Positions 16,559 to 26,624 are shown, counted from the first letter of the stretch. The stretch: 64,000 nucleotides of DNA from Phycisphaerales bacterium (GCA_028279375.1 JANQNW010000009.1:1-64000); one strand, 5' to 3'. Translations and numbers: made by a program. The notes: generated from the letters alone by a model not told the origin.

Positions 16559-17971
16559 ATGGCCGGATCCAATGACAAGCAGGCGCCGCTGATGCTCTCA
16601 GTCAGCGGCTGCAGGGGAATCGTCGGCGCATCACTGACGCCAGGGCTTGTATGCGAATACGTCGGCGCTTTCGCGGGCTGGCTTCGAGATCGTGGCGGAG
16701 GCGACACCGACAGTCCGATCGTCGTCGGTCGCGACGGGCGCGCCGGCGGCGAGGTTCCGCACGCGCTGGCGATGGGAGCGCTGCGAGCCGCGGGATTCGA
16801 TGTGGTCGATCTCGGCGTCGCGATGACCGCCACTGTCGGCGTCATGATCGATCACCACGATGCTGCGGGCGGGGTCGTGTTGACGGCGAGCCACAACCCG
16901 GCTGAATGGAACGGAATCAAGTGCCTGGTGGCGCCAGGTTCAGCCCCGGCGCCGAGTGACGCGGAGGAAATCCTGACGCGCTATCGCGCCGGGGCGCCAC
17001 TTCTGGCCGGCCATGATGCGCTTGGCGCCGCCCGCGCAGACGATACAAGCGCGCATGTGCACGTCGGACGGGTGCTGAAGGCGCTGAGTGAAATCGCTGA
17101 TCTCGATCGGATCAAGGGTCGCGCGTTCAAGGTCGCGCTGGACTCGGTCAACGCCTCCGGATCGCGGGGCGGTGCGATGCTTCTCGAGTCGCTCGGTTGC
17201 GAACTCGTGCATCTCAACGCTGAGAGCTCAGGCGTCTTTCCGCACACGCCGGAGCCGACGGCGAAGAATCTTGCAGGGCTCTGCGAGACCGTGCGCGGAC
17301 AGCGCGTCGATGTGGCGTTCGCACAGGATCCGGATGCGGATCGTCTGGCGGTCGTGGACGAGTCCGGTGGCTACATCGGGGAGGAGTACACGCTCGCGAT
17401 CTCCGCGCAGACAATGCTCCGCGCTCGGGGCGCCGGCGTCATCGCGGCGAATCTCTCCACAAGCCGCATGGTCGATGACATCGCGCAGGCGGCAGGCGGG
17501 CGTGTCGTCCGGACACCGGTCGGGGAGGCGAACGTCGTGGCGGGCATGCGCGACGCTGGCGATGACTGCATTCTCGGAGGCGAGGGCAACGGAGGCGTGA
17601 TCTGGCCTGATGTCGTCGACATCCGAGACAGTCTCTCAGCGATGGCGCTGACTCTCGCAGCCATGAGCGCGACGGACGCGCCGATCAGCGCGCTCGTGCG
17701 TGAAATCCCGTCGTATTCGATCGGAAAGCGCAAGCTTCCGATTCGCGACGGGCTCGCGGCGGCGGCAATACGCGCCGTTTCTGAAGCGCATGCAGACCAG
17801 CGCGTGGACACGCAGGATGGAGTTCGCGTGGATTTCGAGAACGAGCGCGCCTGGCTCCATGTGCGCGCAAGCAACACCGAACCGATCCTCCGGCTCATTG
17901 CTGAGGCGCCCGACGATGATCTTGCATCGAAGATTCTCGACGACGCTGGATCACTCGTGGATTCGCTTTAG
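16559..17971 (+). CDS. Phosphoglucosamine mutase / phosphohexomutase (GlmM-like)
   Basis: A 470-residue alpha-D-phosphohexomutase. The phosphoserine loop is VLTASHNPAEWNGIK with Ser111, the metal loop is AQDPDADRLAVVDE, the sugar-binding loop is ILGGEGNGGVI, and the phosphate-binding C-terminal loop is HVRASNTEPILRL. All four domains are present. The likely reaction is glucosamine-6-phosphate to glucosamine-1-phosphate for cell-envelope amino sugars. The sugar loop reads GEGNGG rather than the usual GE.SGH, so phosphomannomutase or phosphoglucomutase activity stays possible. CAGGAG lies about 7 bases before the ATG. It converges on ftsH with a 5-base gap. Confidence 0.85.
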   Translation: MAGSNDKQAPLMLSVSGCRGIVGASLTPGLVCEYVGAFAGWLRDRGGGDTDSPIVVGRDGRAGGEVPHALAMGALRAAGFDVVDLGVAMTATVGVMIDHHDAAGGVVLTASHNPAEWNGIKCLVAPGSAPAPSDAEEILTRYRAGAPLLAGHDALGAARADDTSAHVHVGRVLKALSEIADLDRIKGRAFKVALDSVNASGSRGGAMLLESLGCELVHLNAESSGVFPHTPEPTAKNLAGLCETVRGQRVDVAFAQDPDADRLAVVDESGGYIGEEYTLAISAQTMLRARGAGVIAANLSTSRMVDDIAQAAGGRVVRTPVGEANVVAGMRDAGDDCILGGEGNGGVIWPDVVDIRDSLSAMALTLAAMSATDAPISALVREIPSYSIGKRKLPIRDGLAAAAIRAVSEAHADQRVDTQDGVRVDFENERAWLHVRASNTEPILRLIAEAPDDDLASKILDDAGSLVDSL

Positions 17972-17976
17972 AACAG

Positions 17977-20004
17977 CTAGGCGGGAGTCGGCATCAGGCC
18001 GGGGGCTGGACCCTCATCCTCATCAGGGCGGGTCTGCTCGACCGGACGATCCGGCGTTCGCTGCTTTCGCGCTTCCTCCGCCAGCAGATCGCTCACGGTG
18101 GGCTTGCTGAGCGGCTCACCGCGCATGAGCGTGTCGACCTCGTCGGCGCTGAGCGTCTCATGCCGAAGAAGCGCCTCGGCGACGGCGACGACCTTCTCCC
18201 AACTGTCTCGGAGCGTCTTCTCCGCGTCGGCGTACGCCTCATCGCTGAGGCGGCGCACCTCATCGTCGATGATCTGTGCGGTCTCGTCGGAGTAATCCTT
18301 GTCGGGCATGAAGCCCTCGCGGTCGTCTCGTCCGGCGTAGCGCACAAAGCCGAGCTTGTCGCTCATGCCCCACTCGAGCACCATCGTGCGCGCAATCTGC
18401 GTCACCTGTGAGATATCGGCGGAAGCGCCGCTCGAGACATCGCCCGTCTTGATCTGCTCCGCGATGCGCCCGCCGCAGGCGACGCGCATCATGGAGTTCA
18501 GCCACTTGAGCCCGAACCCATAGCGGTCCTTCTCCGGAAGCGACATGGAAGCGCCGCCGAACTCGCCGCGTGGGATGATCGTGACCTTGTGAAGCGGATC
18601 CGTATTCGGGAGGATCGTCTGGAGCACCGCGTGTCCGGCCTCGTGATAAGCCGTAGCGATGCGCTCCTCCTCTTCGACGACGCGGCTCTTCCGCTGTCGA
18701 CCGAAGCGCACCTTGTCGCGGGCCTCCTCGAGGTCCTCCTGCTCGATGAACTCCTTCTCGTTCATCGTCGCGCCGATCGCCGCCTCATTCATGATCGCCG
18801 CCAGGTCGGCGCCGCTGAACATCGGCGTGCTTCGTGCGACGCGCTCGAGGTCGACGTTCGGATCGAGCTTCACCTTCTTGGCATGCACCTTCAGGATCTC
18901 GAGACGACCCTTGACGTCAGGCAACGCCACGACGACCTGGCGGTCGAATCGACCGGGACGCGTCAGCGCCGGATCGAGCACGTCATTGCGATTCGTGGCG
19001 GCGATGACGATGACCTGATCCGAAGTCTCGAATCCATCCATCTCGACGAGAATCGCATTGAGCGTCTGCTCGCGCTCGTCGTGCCCGCCCGTCGTGAAAC
19101 CGCCGCCGCGTCGGCGACCGACAGCGTCGATTTCGTCCAGGAAGATGATGCAGGGCGAGTTCTCCTTCGCCTGCTTGAAGAGATCGCGCACGCGGCTGGC
19201 GCCGACGCCCACGAACATCTCGACGAAGTCCGAACCCGAAATGCTGAAGAAAGGGACATCCGCCTCGCCAGCGATCGCCCGGGCCAGCAACGTCTTGCCG
19301 CATCCGGGAGGGCCGCTGAGCAGCACCCCGCGCGGGATGCGGCCGCCGAGCTTCGTGAACTTCTTCGGGTTCTTGAGGAACTCGATGATTTCGGTGACTT
19401 CTTCCTTCGCCTCGGTGATGCCTGCGACGTCAGTGAACGTGACGCCTGTGCTGGCCTTGGCGAGCACGCGGTGGCGACTTCGCCCGAAGCTCCCGAGCAT
19501 GCCGCCCCCGCCTCCGGCGGAGCGCATCACGCGGATGATGAAGATCCAGATGATCACGAAGAGCAGGATGGTGATGATGTATGGGTGCAGGAGCATGCGC
19601 CAGAGAGGCGGCGAGCCATCGTCCTTGAACTGCCCCTTCGTGAGTTCGTCGAGCTTCTCGATCCAGTAGGAAGCGTTGCCGGGTGAGATCTCGACTCGCA
19701 CCTGCGGGCGCGGTCCGGTCGTTTCGCCGGCGCGCGTCGCGAGAATCGCGTTCTCCTTGAGCACGACGCTCTCGCGATCCAGTGAGCCGTCTTCGTACAG
19801 GTTGACGAACTCTGACCAGCCGCTCAGCTGATCAGGGCGATTGCCCACCTGCTGATAGACGAGGGCAAGCATCGCGAGCAGGATGAAGATGACGACCCAC
19901 CCGAAGAGTCCGCGATTCGGACGCACGGGCGCTGGTGGCTGCTTCCCGCCTCCGGGGCGGTTCTGCTGCGAGTCATCCTGCTTGGGTCGGCCCTGATCAT
20001 TCAT
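17977..20004 (-). CDS. ftsH: ATP-dependent zinc metalloprotease FtsH
   Basis: Membrane-bound AAA+ protease that degrades misfolded or regulatory proteins. The 675 residues show a first membrane segment ([19 protein letters not shown]), an extracytoplasmic domain, a second membrane segment ([18 protein letters not shown]), then the AAA domain with Walker [12 protein letters not shown], Walker [16 protein letters not shown] and the second region [11 protein letters not shown], and the zinc motif HEAGH at 454-458. The C-tail is Pro/Glu/Asp-rich. The start has AGGA about 10 bases upstream. It is the third gene after bamD-like and lptE-like on the same strand, with an 89-base gap, so it may be part of that envelope cluster. 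Confidence 0.97.
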   Translation of the reverse strand: MNDQGRPKQDDSQQNRPGGGKQPPAPVRPNRGLFGWVVIFILLAMLALVYQQVGNRPDQLSGWSEFVNLYEDGSLDRESVVLKENAILATRAGETTGPRPQVRVEISPGNASYWIEKLDELTKGQFKDDGSPPLWRMLLHPYIITILLFVIIWIFIIRVMRSAGGGGGMLGSFGRSRHRVLAKASTGVTFTDVAGITEAKEEVTEIIEFLKNPKKFTKLGGRIPRGVLLSGPPGCGKTLLARAIAGEADVPFFSISGSDFVEMFVGVGASRVRDLFKQAKENSPCIIFLDEIDAVGRRRGGGFTTGGHDEREQTLNAILVEMDGFETSDQVIVIAATNRNDVLDPALTRPGRFDRQVVVALPDVKGRLEILKVHAKKVKLDPNVDLERVARSTPMFSGADLAAIMNEAAIGATMNEKEFIEQEDLEEARDKVRFGRQRKSRVVEEEERIATAYHEAGHAVLQTILPNTDPLHKVTIIPRGEFGGASMSLPEKDRYGFGLKWLNSMMRVACGGRIAEQIKTGDVSSGASADISQVTQIARTMVLEWGMSDKLGFVRYAGRDDREGFMPDKDYSDETAQIIDDEVRRLSDEAYADAEKTLRDSWEKVVAVAEALLRHETLSADEVDTLMRGEPLSKPTVSDLLAEEARKQRTPDRPVEQTRPDEDEGPAPGLMPTPA

Positions 20005-20093
20005 TCACGACGATTCCTGTGCCGCAACGCGGCTTTTCTCTCGGGGGGGACCCCTCGATCCCTGTGCACGCGGGAAGCATAGCCGCCCGAGGG

Positions 20094-20627
20094 TCACCAG
20101 TCAGAGCGCATCTCGGCCACGATGGACCGGGCGAGGGCCTCCACGGCGCCCTGCTCACCCACATGCAATCGCTCCTGGACCCTGTTCGCCGGAACGAAGG
20201 CGCCGGAGCCGCTGAAGCCGTTCCGGGCCACCAGCACCCGGTCCTGACTGTTGTCGGTCCATTCGAAGTTGATGGCAATCTCGACGGCGTATTCCTGGAT
20301 CAGTCCGCTGTCACGATTGGTCCCGAGCGCGCGGTTATCGACCCTGACGATTGCGCCTGTGAGGGTTGTTTCGGCCCCGCCGCTCTGGACGGTCCACGGC
20401 GTGGTCCGCTCGATCTCCTTGACGATGGCCTCTGTGAGTCGCGCCTCGAGGCCATGAGAAAATGTGCGGTTCTCAAATGTCACGACCTCGACCGTGCGGT
20501 CGTCGCCGTCGTAGGACCAGCCGTGGACGTATCCCTCGTTCGGATCGGACGCGCAGGACGCGACAGTGAGAAGAAGCGCCAGGGGGCCCCCCCAAAACAG
20601 GCGGTCGGCTTGGGCGACCCGGGTCAT
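20094..20627 (-). CDS. LptE-like lipoprotein
   Basis: A 177-residue lipoprotein. The signal segment LFWGGPLALLLTVASC ends in a VASC lipobox with Cys25 as the lipidated residue. The mature part, with DRTVEVVTFENRTFSHGLEA and LTEAIVKEIERTTPWTV, follows the pattern of planctomycete LptE-family lipoproteins, which plug LptD and help place lipopolysaccharide in the outer membrane. The ATG at 20627 is chosen because it overlaps the upstream stop as ATGA and gives a proper signal peptide; a longer frame exists but adds an Arg-rich shadow. The family call is from motif pattern and context (bamD-like upstream), so moderate. Confidence 0.72.
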   Translation of the reverse strand: MTRVAQADRLFWGGPLALLLTVASCASDPNEGYVHGWSYDGDDRTVEVVTFENRTFSHGLEARLTEAIVKEIERTTPWTVQSGGAETTLTGAIVRVDNRALGTNRDSGLIQEYAVEIAINFEWTDNSQDRVLVARNGFSGSGAFVPANRVQERLHVGEQGAVEALARSIVAEMRSDW

Positions 20628-21685
20628 GGCGACGTGTCCTCTTCTGTCGGCGCCGCTTGGGCGTCGTCGGCCATCTCGCCCTCGGCAGGCAACTCGGCCG
20701 GCTCGGCGAGCAGCCATCCGCGCTCTTCGAGAATCTGAAGCGCCTTGCTCGCAGAGACCGACTGCGGGTGTTTCGCGACGAGGCGGCGCAGCGTCAGGCG
20801 CTCGGAGGTCGGGTCGTTGCGCTTTCGATACCAGCGCGCCGTCTCGAGCATCTGAGCGCCCTGCGACTCGTCGATGCGCGCATCCAGCGACTCGAGCGAC
20901 AGTCGCTCCGCCTCCGCGGGGAAGAGAGTCGTAAATCGATTGATCTGCTCACTCGCGTTGAGGAGCGATGACGCGTCGTGCTGCGGCCCCTTGAAGAGCG
21001 CCACGTTGGCGAAGATCTGACGCGACATCGCATGCATTACATGTTGACCGCCGGGGAAGTTCTCCAGGTAGAGCGAATACGCCTCCTGCGCCAGCTTCAT
21101 CTGCCTTCCCTCGTAGTAGAAATCAGCGAGCGCGATCGCTGCTCTCTCGGCCGCTGCGGAATCAGGCAGGCGCTCTTGCACGCGGATCAGCAGTTCTACG
21201 GCGAGTTCGCCGCTGTCTTCGACCCGGAATCCGAACAGCTTCAGCTTGAGTCCGTCGGCATAGAGCAAGGCGATCTCGAGTTCCCGGTTGACGGCCGTGG
21301 TGAAGTGGTCGCTACCCGGATACGCCGTGATCACTTTCTCGTAGTCATAGAGCGCCTGGTATTCAGCGTCGCGCGCAACGCGCGCGTCTCCGCGGAGGAG
21401 ATAGGCCTCCGGGAGCAACGGATGCTCTGTCGTCTTCTTGCGCTCGATCCATCGCGTGAGCATCGACGACGCTTCCCCCGGCTCGCCATCGGCGAGGAAT
21501 CGGCGGGCGCGCGCCATGACGGCTTCATCGGATCCGGGCGCCGGTGTCGATTCCTCGACCCACCGCCCCGAGTCGTCCAGTCGATACTCGGTGCTCTGGG
21601 CGGGCGCCGGCGACGCCATGGCGAGCACGGCGAGTCCGAGAAGGCAGCCCGTGACTAGTCTGGGAGTGGGTGTCCTCGCCCTCAT
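20624..21685 (-). CDS. BamD-like secreted tetratricopeptide protein
   Basis: A 353-residue protein with a Sec signal (LVTGCLLGLAVLAMASPAPAQ) and several helical repeats resembling BamD/YfiO: MARARRFLADGEPGEASSML, YDYEKVITAYPGSDHFTTAV, AQEAYSLYLENFPGGQHV and a final RRLVAKHPQSVSASKALQIL. BamD is part of the machine that inserts outer-membrane beta-barrels. The signal could be read as a lipoprotein (VTGC) or as an AxA-type cleavage; the second fits the hydrophobic stretch better. The start at 21685 is the first codon giving a proper signal; longer in-frame starts run into the divergent gene. It overlaps lptE-like by 4 bases, supporting an outer-membrane assembly operon. Confidence 0.75.
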   Translation of the reverse strand: MRARTPTPRLVTGCLLGLAVLAMASPAPAQSTEYRLDDSGRWVEESTPAPGSDEAVMARARRFLADGEPGEASSMLTRWIERKKTTEHPLLPEAYLLRGDARVARDAEYQALYDYEKVITAYPGSDHFTTAVNRELEIALLYADGLKLKLFGFRVEDSGELAVELLIRVQERLPDSAAAERAAIALADFYYEGRQMKLAQEAYSLYLENFPGGQHVMHAMSRQIFANVALFKGPQHDASSLLNASEQINRFTTLFPAEAERLSLESLDARIDESQGAQMLETARWYRKRNDPTSERLTLRRLVAKHPQSVSASKALQILEERGWLLAEPAELPAEGEMADDAQAAPTEEDTSP

Positions 21686-21730
21686 CGCGACCACGATATT
21701 CGGAGAGAGGCGTTCCGGACAAGGTGACCA

Positions 21731-21736
21731 TATAGT
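21731..21736 (+). promoter_or_regulatory. Putative -10 box of the FHA-PP2C gene (TATAGT)
   Basis: TATAGT ends nine bases before the GTG at 21746 with no ribosome site between, another candidate for leaderless transcription. The divergent bamD-like start is only 46 bases away on the other side. Confidence 0.4.
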
Positions 21737-21745
21737 GGGAAACCC

Positions 21746-23410
21746 GTGTGCGCCGCGACGAAATCCCGGTTCGCTCTCGTCGCCGTCGATGGCCCCTCCT
21801 CCGTGAAGATGGAGCTCGACGGCGCCGCGCCGCTGACGATCGGTCGGCGTCGGGGACACACGCTCGAACTCGTCGGCGACGAGCGCGTTTCGCGCGACCA
21901 TGCCCAGCTTTCATTCAACCCGGAGGAGGGCGATGACGGCTCCTGGTGCATTCTCGACACCGGCAGCAAACATGGCACCTGGGTCAATGGCGTGCGACTC
22001 GAGTCGGGTCGCTCCACGCCCGTCACCCCCGGCGATCAGATCATCATCACTCCATGGGCGTTCCGGCTCGTGGATCGCGAGGCGACCGGTCGAGCGACGA
22101 CGCATGTTCGGACGGTGGACGATGTGACGACCATGGGAGGCAACGTCTCCCGTATCGAGGTCGCCGAGGGTGCGGCGATGGCTCAGCATCGACTGGCGCT
22201 CCTGCTCGATTGCGCCGCGACGATCAGCGCTGCAGACGATGAGATCGAGTTGTCGGAGGCAGTGCTCGACGCTGCGACGTCAGGCGTCGGATTCTCGAAC
22301 GCAGCGCTCCTGCGCCCCATGGCGACGGATGGCGACATCGAGGTCGTCTCACATCGAGGCGACATCCTGAAGGATGAGGCGAATCCTCGTCTGAGCCGCT
22401 CATTGATTCGGAAGGCGGCCGAAGGCGCTCCGGCGCGCATGATGGGGACCGGGACCGTCGGTGATCAGGCGCACAGCATCATGCAGCTGCACATCGAGGA
22501 GGCGCTGTGCGTACCCATATTCGTAGGCGGCTCGATCGCCGGATTCCTCTATCTCGACAATCGAGATCGCTCTGCCGGATCGCGCGTCGCGGACGCGACC
22601 TCGTTTGCGATCGGGCTCGCGAAGCTGACGGCCATGGCGATGGCCAATCTGAAGCGACTTGACCTTGAACAGCGCTATGCGCGAATCGAGGCCGAACTCG
22701 CCGCGGGCGCCGAGGCGCAGCGCTGGGTGCTTCCGCCGAGTGAGGGAACGTACGGCCGCCTGCATTACACGGGCATCAGCCGTCCGGGTCGGCTTGTTGG
22801 CGGCGACTTCTTCGATGTGCTGCGCCTCGATGAGAATCGAATTGCGATCGCGCTCGGCGACGTCGCGGGAAAGGGCGTCGCGGCCTCGGTGCTCATGACG
22901 GCGTCAGCGGGGTATCTCCACGCGGCGCTCCTCGAGCATGGCGACCCGGGTCGCGCCGTGTGGGCGCTGAATCGCTTCGTCCATCCGCGACGGCCGGGCA
23001 GTCGGTTCCTCACGCTTTGGGTCGGCGTCTTCGATCTTGAGAAGCACGAACTGTCGTACGTCGATGCAGGGCACGGTCACGCAGTTATCTCCGACGCCAC
23101 TGGCAAGAGCGACATGCTCACAGCGGGCGGCGGCGCCCTCGTGGGAATCGAACCCGATTCCTCATATGAGGTCGCCTCGACGGATCTCACAGAGGGCGGG
23201 CGCGTCCTGATCGTCAGCGACGGGCTGGTCGAACAACCGGGCGAGGGCGGTGAAGCGAAACTCGATCTCTTCGGCATCGAGCGCGTGCGTTCATTCCTCG
23301 AAGAGGCGAAAGGTGACGACGCGATCGACGGGCTCTTCAAGGTCGTGGAAGAGCACGCCGGCACCGCGCAACTCGCCGACGACGCGACCGCGATCCTCGT
23401 GCGCTGGTGA
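21746..23410 (+). CDS. FHA-GAF-PP2C (SpoIIE/RsbU type) serine/threonine phosphatase
   Basis: A 554-residue signalling protein with three parts. Residues about 20-105 are an FHA phosphothreonine-binding domain (LTIGRRRGHTLEL, RVSRDHAQL, SKHGTWVNG). Residues about 145-300 are a GAF-like sensor (LCVPIFVGGSIAGFLYLDN). Residues about 325-553 are a PP2C phosphatase of SpoIIE/RsbU type: GRLVGGDFFDVLRLDENRIA, LGDVAGKGVAASVLM, YVDAGHGHAVI, VLIVSDGLVEQ and QLADDATAILV, with the metal-binding Asp residues in place. It likely joins Ser/Thr kinase signalling to partner-switch control. No kinase or anti-sigma partner is adjacent. The start codon is GTG. Confidence 0.9.
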   Translation: MCAATKSRFALVAVDGPSSVKMELDGAAPLTIGRRRGHTLELVGDERVSRDHAQLSFNPEEGDDGSWCILDTGSKHGTWVNGVRLESGRSTPVTPGDQIIITPWAFRLVDREATGRATTHVRTVDDVTTMGGNVSRIEVAEGAAMAQHRLALLLDCAATISAADDEIELSEAVLDAATSGVGFSNAALLRPMATDGDIEVVSHRGDILKDEANPRLSRSLIRKAAEGAPARMMGTGTVGDQAHSIMQLHIEEALCVPIFVGGSIAGFLYLDNRDRSAGSRVADATSFAIGLAKLTAMAMANLKRLDLEQRYARIEAELAAGAEAQRWVLPPSEGTYGRLHYTGISRPGRLVGGDFFDVLRLDENRIAIALGDVAGKGVAASVLMTASAGYLHAALLEHGDPGRAVWALNRFVHPRRPGSRFLTLWVGVFDLEKHELSYVDAGHGHAVISDATGKSDMLTAGGGALVGIEPDSSYEVASTDLTEGGRVLIVSDGLVEQPGEGGEAKLDLFGIERVRSFLEEAKGDDAIDGLFKVVEEHAGTAQLADDATAILVRW

Positions 23411-23422
23411 TGAAACGATGAA

Positions 23423-23452
23423 CGCCCGGAGGCGGAAGCTGCCGACCGGGCG
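23423..23452. terminator. Inverted repeat between convergent genes, possible bidirectional terminator
   Basis: CGCCCGG and CCGGGCG form a perfect 7-base stem around a 16-base loop that holds a further GGC/GCC pairing. It lies between the stops of the PP2C gene and the dockerin cytochrome gene. There is no T-tract on either side, so intrinsic termination would be weak. Confidence 0.4.
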
Positions 23453-23486
23453 CTCACGTGATGTGATGTGGTGTCCAGCCTCGAGA

Positions 23487-26400
23487 TTACGGACACACAC
23501 CCCACATACCGAGGAGTTCAGCGAGGTCGCCCGAACCAACGGCGCCGCTGTTGTCGATATCCGCGGCTTCGTTGTCCGATCCCCAGAGACCGATCAACTG
23601 CGCGAGGTCCGTGCTGCCGACGAAACCGTCGTCGTTGAGGTCGCCATGTTTGCGCGGACTCTGTGGATCCGGATCGAGTCCGTTGCTGAGGCAATCGTTG
23701 TCCTGATCGATGCCGATGCGCCGTCCTGATCCTGGCGGTACGGCCATGAAGAAGACGCGACTGTCACTGGTCTCGATCAGATTCAGCAGATCCGTAAGCG
23801 TCGTCGCGCCTCCCTGATCGTCGCGGAGGATCACGGCGGGATCGTTGGCGACCATCCAGTAGCTGACCTGCTGGACGTCGATGACGCCCTTGGCGACGAC
23901 GTCATTCCTCGATGGATTCAGCATCGATTGCTGGATCATGAGATTGAGCATGGCGGCGTCATTCGGCGTCGTGATCGCCTGCTGGCCGGCGCCGCCGGCA
24001 GTCGGGCCCTGGAAGAGCGTTTGCACACCGATGATCGGCATTGAGTTGGATTGCCACGCGCGGAGGAATGCGGCGCCCTGGTCCTGCTGCATCTCGTCGA
24101 ATCCGAAGAAGAAGGACAGGAACTCGTGGATCGCGGTGTCCTTGTCCTCGCGCTCGTCACGGCCGTCATGGATCAGGCCGAATCCGGTGTACCGATCCAT
24201 GTTGAACTTCTTGCGGATGTCGCGAAGCTGCGGCACGAGCTGGATCTGGGCGAAGAGGCCGGCGAGGTTGAAGGCTGAGTCGCCAACGAGATTGGCGCAT
24301 TGATCCTGCAGATTGAGAGCGCCGTCGTGCTTGAAGTTATGGCAGCGGTCGCAGGAGAGGATCAGGCCGCGCCCGGGGATCGCATCCGGATCACGAAAGG
24401 TGTTGTCCGGCTTGCGATGCGGATTCGGCGGGTACTCGATCGTCATCACGAAGTTGCGATACCTGCCCATGTCCTCATCGGAGAGTTGCTGACCACCGAG
24501 GAGGCCCTCGAATGCGGAGTTGAAGTCCTCGAAGATCGGCTTGTCGCCGCGCCAGTGCAGTGGCTCATGATCGCGCAGCCCCTGGAGCGACTGCGTCACC
24601 ATCGGGCCTTTCACCGGGTGATTCTCAGCGGCGCCAGTCAGGCACGGCTCTTCGAAGAGGTTCACGACGACGTGCGGTGTGTCATTCATCGTCGCCTTGG
24701 TGTGGTCGCCGAGGTCCCATGCAAGTGAGTCCAGCTTTGCGTCAATGTGACACGTCGCGCACGATGCGCGGTTGAGATTCGAGAAGCGCGTGCTGTACAG
24801 AAAGTCGCGCCCTTCGGTGATTGACGCCGGCTCCGGGTTGAAGACATCGAAGGTCTCGATGACGCTCATGGCGGCGACGCTCGCGATATCGACGACCGAT
24901 ATCGAGAGGTCCGTTCGATTCATGACGAACGCGCGGGCGCCACCCTGATCGAGTTCGACGTCGCGTGGACCGCGACCCACATCGACGCGCCCCAGCACGG
25001 CGCCGGAGACGCCGTCGATCGCTGCGAGCCGGTCGGAGCCGAGCGCGACCACGAATGCCGCCTGGTTGTTCCGAGCAAACTCGATATCGATCGGATCGGA
25101 GATCGCCATCGCATGGGCGTCCGGATTGAAGACGCTCGGATCATCGAAGTTCGGGATGCCGGCGTTGAGATTCGACGAGGTGATCGAATGAGCGCCGTGC
25201 ACATTCGAGATAATCACGAGCTCGTGATCGATGAACACGCCCTTGTGATTGGGCTCGAGTCGCGTCACGTTCTTCGCCTGGACCGTCAGCGCGAAGAGGT
25301 CGCCTGTGGCGGCGTTCTGACCGAGGCGATTGATATGTGTCCCGACGCCGCCGATCGTCTTCGTGACTCCCATGGCGCTTGGATTCGACACGTCGATGAC
25401 GACGAGATCGTTGTCGATGGTGTCCTTGACGTCGTTGATCGTCGCCTCGAAGACCTCGAACGCGTTGGCGACGATGGGGTTCTCGGCTTCATACGCGGCG
25501 ACCATCGCCGGATCAGGCTGTCCCATCCCGTCGGAGAGGACCGCGATGATGTCTCCCCACGGATTGTCGACACTGACCCCGGCGTCCGGCACGATGCGCA
25601 TACCGACAGGTGACGTCTCCGGCGCTGGCGATGGATCTGGCCATTCGCCGAGGCCGAATGCGCCGCCCGACGTAAAGATCGGATTCGTCAGGGAGAATCC
25701 CTGCCCGACGATCAGATCCGGGAACGACACCGTCGTCGTTCCCAGATCCGGATTGTCAGGGTCAACGAAGAGATCGAAGAGGATCGGCTGCCCGGCGACT
25801 GTCGTGTTGTTGCCGGACATCTGCGGCGCCAGGATGACGGTCTGTGTCGACGCGTCATAGACAGCGCTCTTGGCCTGGTTGATGTCGAGGATCAGATTCT
25901 GGATCGTCTGCTTGGTCGTCGCGTTGACCGAGACGAGACCGCTCTCTTCGAGAATCGGATCGCCCTCACCGGGAAGCGGTGGTCCGCTCTGCACGACGAA
26001 CGCGAAGGCGCCATCAGGAGTGAAGAGGATCGTTCCGGGCTCATCGCCCGTATTGATGATGTGCGTCACACGCCCCGTCGAGAGATTGATGACATTGACA
26101 CGATCCGAGATTCGGCAGGCGACCCAGAGTTCCTCCGGAGGTTGATCGCCGTTGGGGCGGAGCGCCAGCGCGACGGGATCGAGCCCGACGGGAATCTCTC
26201 GAGTCCTGATGAGAAGGGGCCCAGTCGCATCGAGTTCGACGACGCTGTTGTTCGGTGTATTCGCCACGTAGAGGCGGCCCGCAAGATGGTCGTAGGCCAG
26301 GGGATCAATCTGAGGGCTCTCGTAGTTGACGAACGAACCACTCGTCAGCGGTGAATCCGGCGGGTCGTTCGGTCCGAGCAACTCCGGCGGGATGTTGTTT

Positions 26401-26624
26401 CCGCCGCCTTCATTGCCTCCGCCGAGCGCAGTGATGTCCGCCTGCGTCGGGTGGCCCACATTCCCGTTGCGAAGCACCATCTCCTGCGACATGGTCTGGA
26501 CGCGCTGCGGATCTGCCGACAGTTGACGCTCGGTGTCGATGCGCGCTTCGCTTCCCGCCACCACGAGCGCCGCGCTCGTTGCGAGTGCGAGCGATGAGAC
26601 GGCGACTGCATGGTTCAAGTTCAT
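23487..26624 (-). CDS. Secreted beta-propeller di-haem cytochrome c with C-terminal dockerin-like tail
   Basis: A 1045-residue exported protein. A signal peptide (SSLALATSAALVVAGSEA) is followed by YVTN/YncE-type propeller repeats (YDHLAGRLYVANTPNNSVVEL, INLSTGRVTHIINTGDEPG, DVGRGPRDVELDQGGARAFV). Two c-type haem sites follow, CATCH at 622-626 and CDRCH at 758-762, in a region resembling MauG/di-haem peroxidase-like proteins. The last 50 residues hold two EF-hand-like dockerin repeats (GDLNDDGFVGSTDLAQLIG, DIDNSGAVGSGDLAELLG). A strong GGAAGGAGAT precedes the ATG at 26624. It probably works outside the cytoplasm in electron transfer or oxidation, held by calcium-binding repeats. No substrate can be named. 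Convergent with the PP2C gene. Confidence 0.88.
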   Translation of the reverse strand: MNLNHAVAVSSLALATSAALVVAGSEARIDTERQLSADPQRVQTMSQEMVLRNGNVGHPTQADITALGGGNEGGGNNIPPELLGPNDPPDSPLTSGSFVNYESPQIDPLAYDHLAGRLYVANTPNNSVVELDATGPLLIRTREIPVGLDPVALALRPNGDQPPEELWVACRISDRVNVINLSTGRVTHIINTGDEPGTILFTPDGAFAFVVQSGPPLPGEGDPILEESGLVSVNATTKQTIQNLILDINQAKSAVYDASTQTVILAPQMSGNNTTVAGQPILFDLFVDPDNPDLGTTTVSFPDLIVGQGFSLTNPIFTSGGAFGLGEWPDPSPAPETSPVGMRIVPDAGVSVDNPWGDIIAVLSDGMGQPDPAMVAAYEAENPIVANAFEVFEATINDVKDTIDNDLVVIDVSNPSAMGVTKTIGGVGTHINRLGQNAATGDLFALTVQAKNVTRLEPNHKGVFIDHELVIISNVHGAHSITSSNLNAGIPNFDDPSVFNPDAHAMAISDPIDIEFARNNQAAFVVALGSDRLAAIDGVSGAVLGRVDVGRGPRDVELDQGGARAFVMNRTDLSISVVDIASVAAMSVIETFDVFNPEPASITEGRDFLYSTRFSNLNRASCATCHIDAKLDSLAWDLGDHTKATMNDTPHVVVNLFEEPCLTGAAENHPVKGPMVTQSLQGLRDHEPLHWRGDKPIFEDFNSAFEGLLGGQQLSDEDMGRYRNFVMTIEYPPNPHRKPDNTFRDPDAIPGRGLILSCDRCHNFKHDGALNLQDQCANLVGDSAFNLAGLFAQIQLVPQLRDIRKKFNMDRYTGFGLIHDGRDEREDKDTAIHEFLSFFFGFDEMQQDQGAAFLRAWQSNSMPIIGVQTLFQGPTAGGAGQQAITTPNDAAMLNLMIQQSMLNPSRNDVVAKGVIDVQQVSYWMVANDPAVILRDDQGGATTLTDLLNLIETSDSRVFFMAVPPGSGRRIGIDQDNDCLSNGLDPDPQSPRKHGDLNDDGFVGSTDLAQLIGLWGSDNEAADIDNSGAVGSGDLAELLGMWGVCP

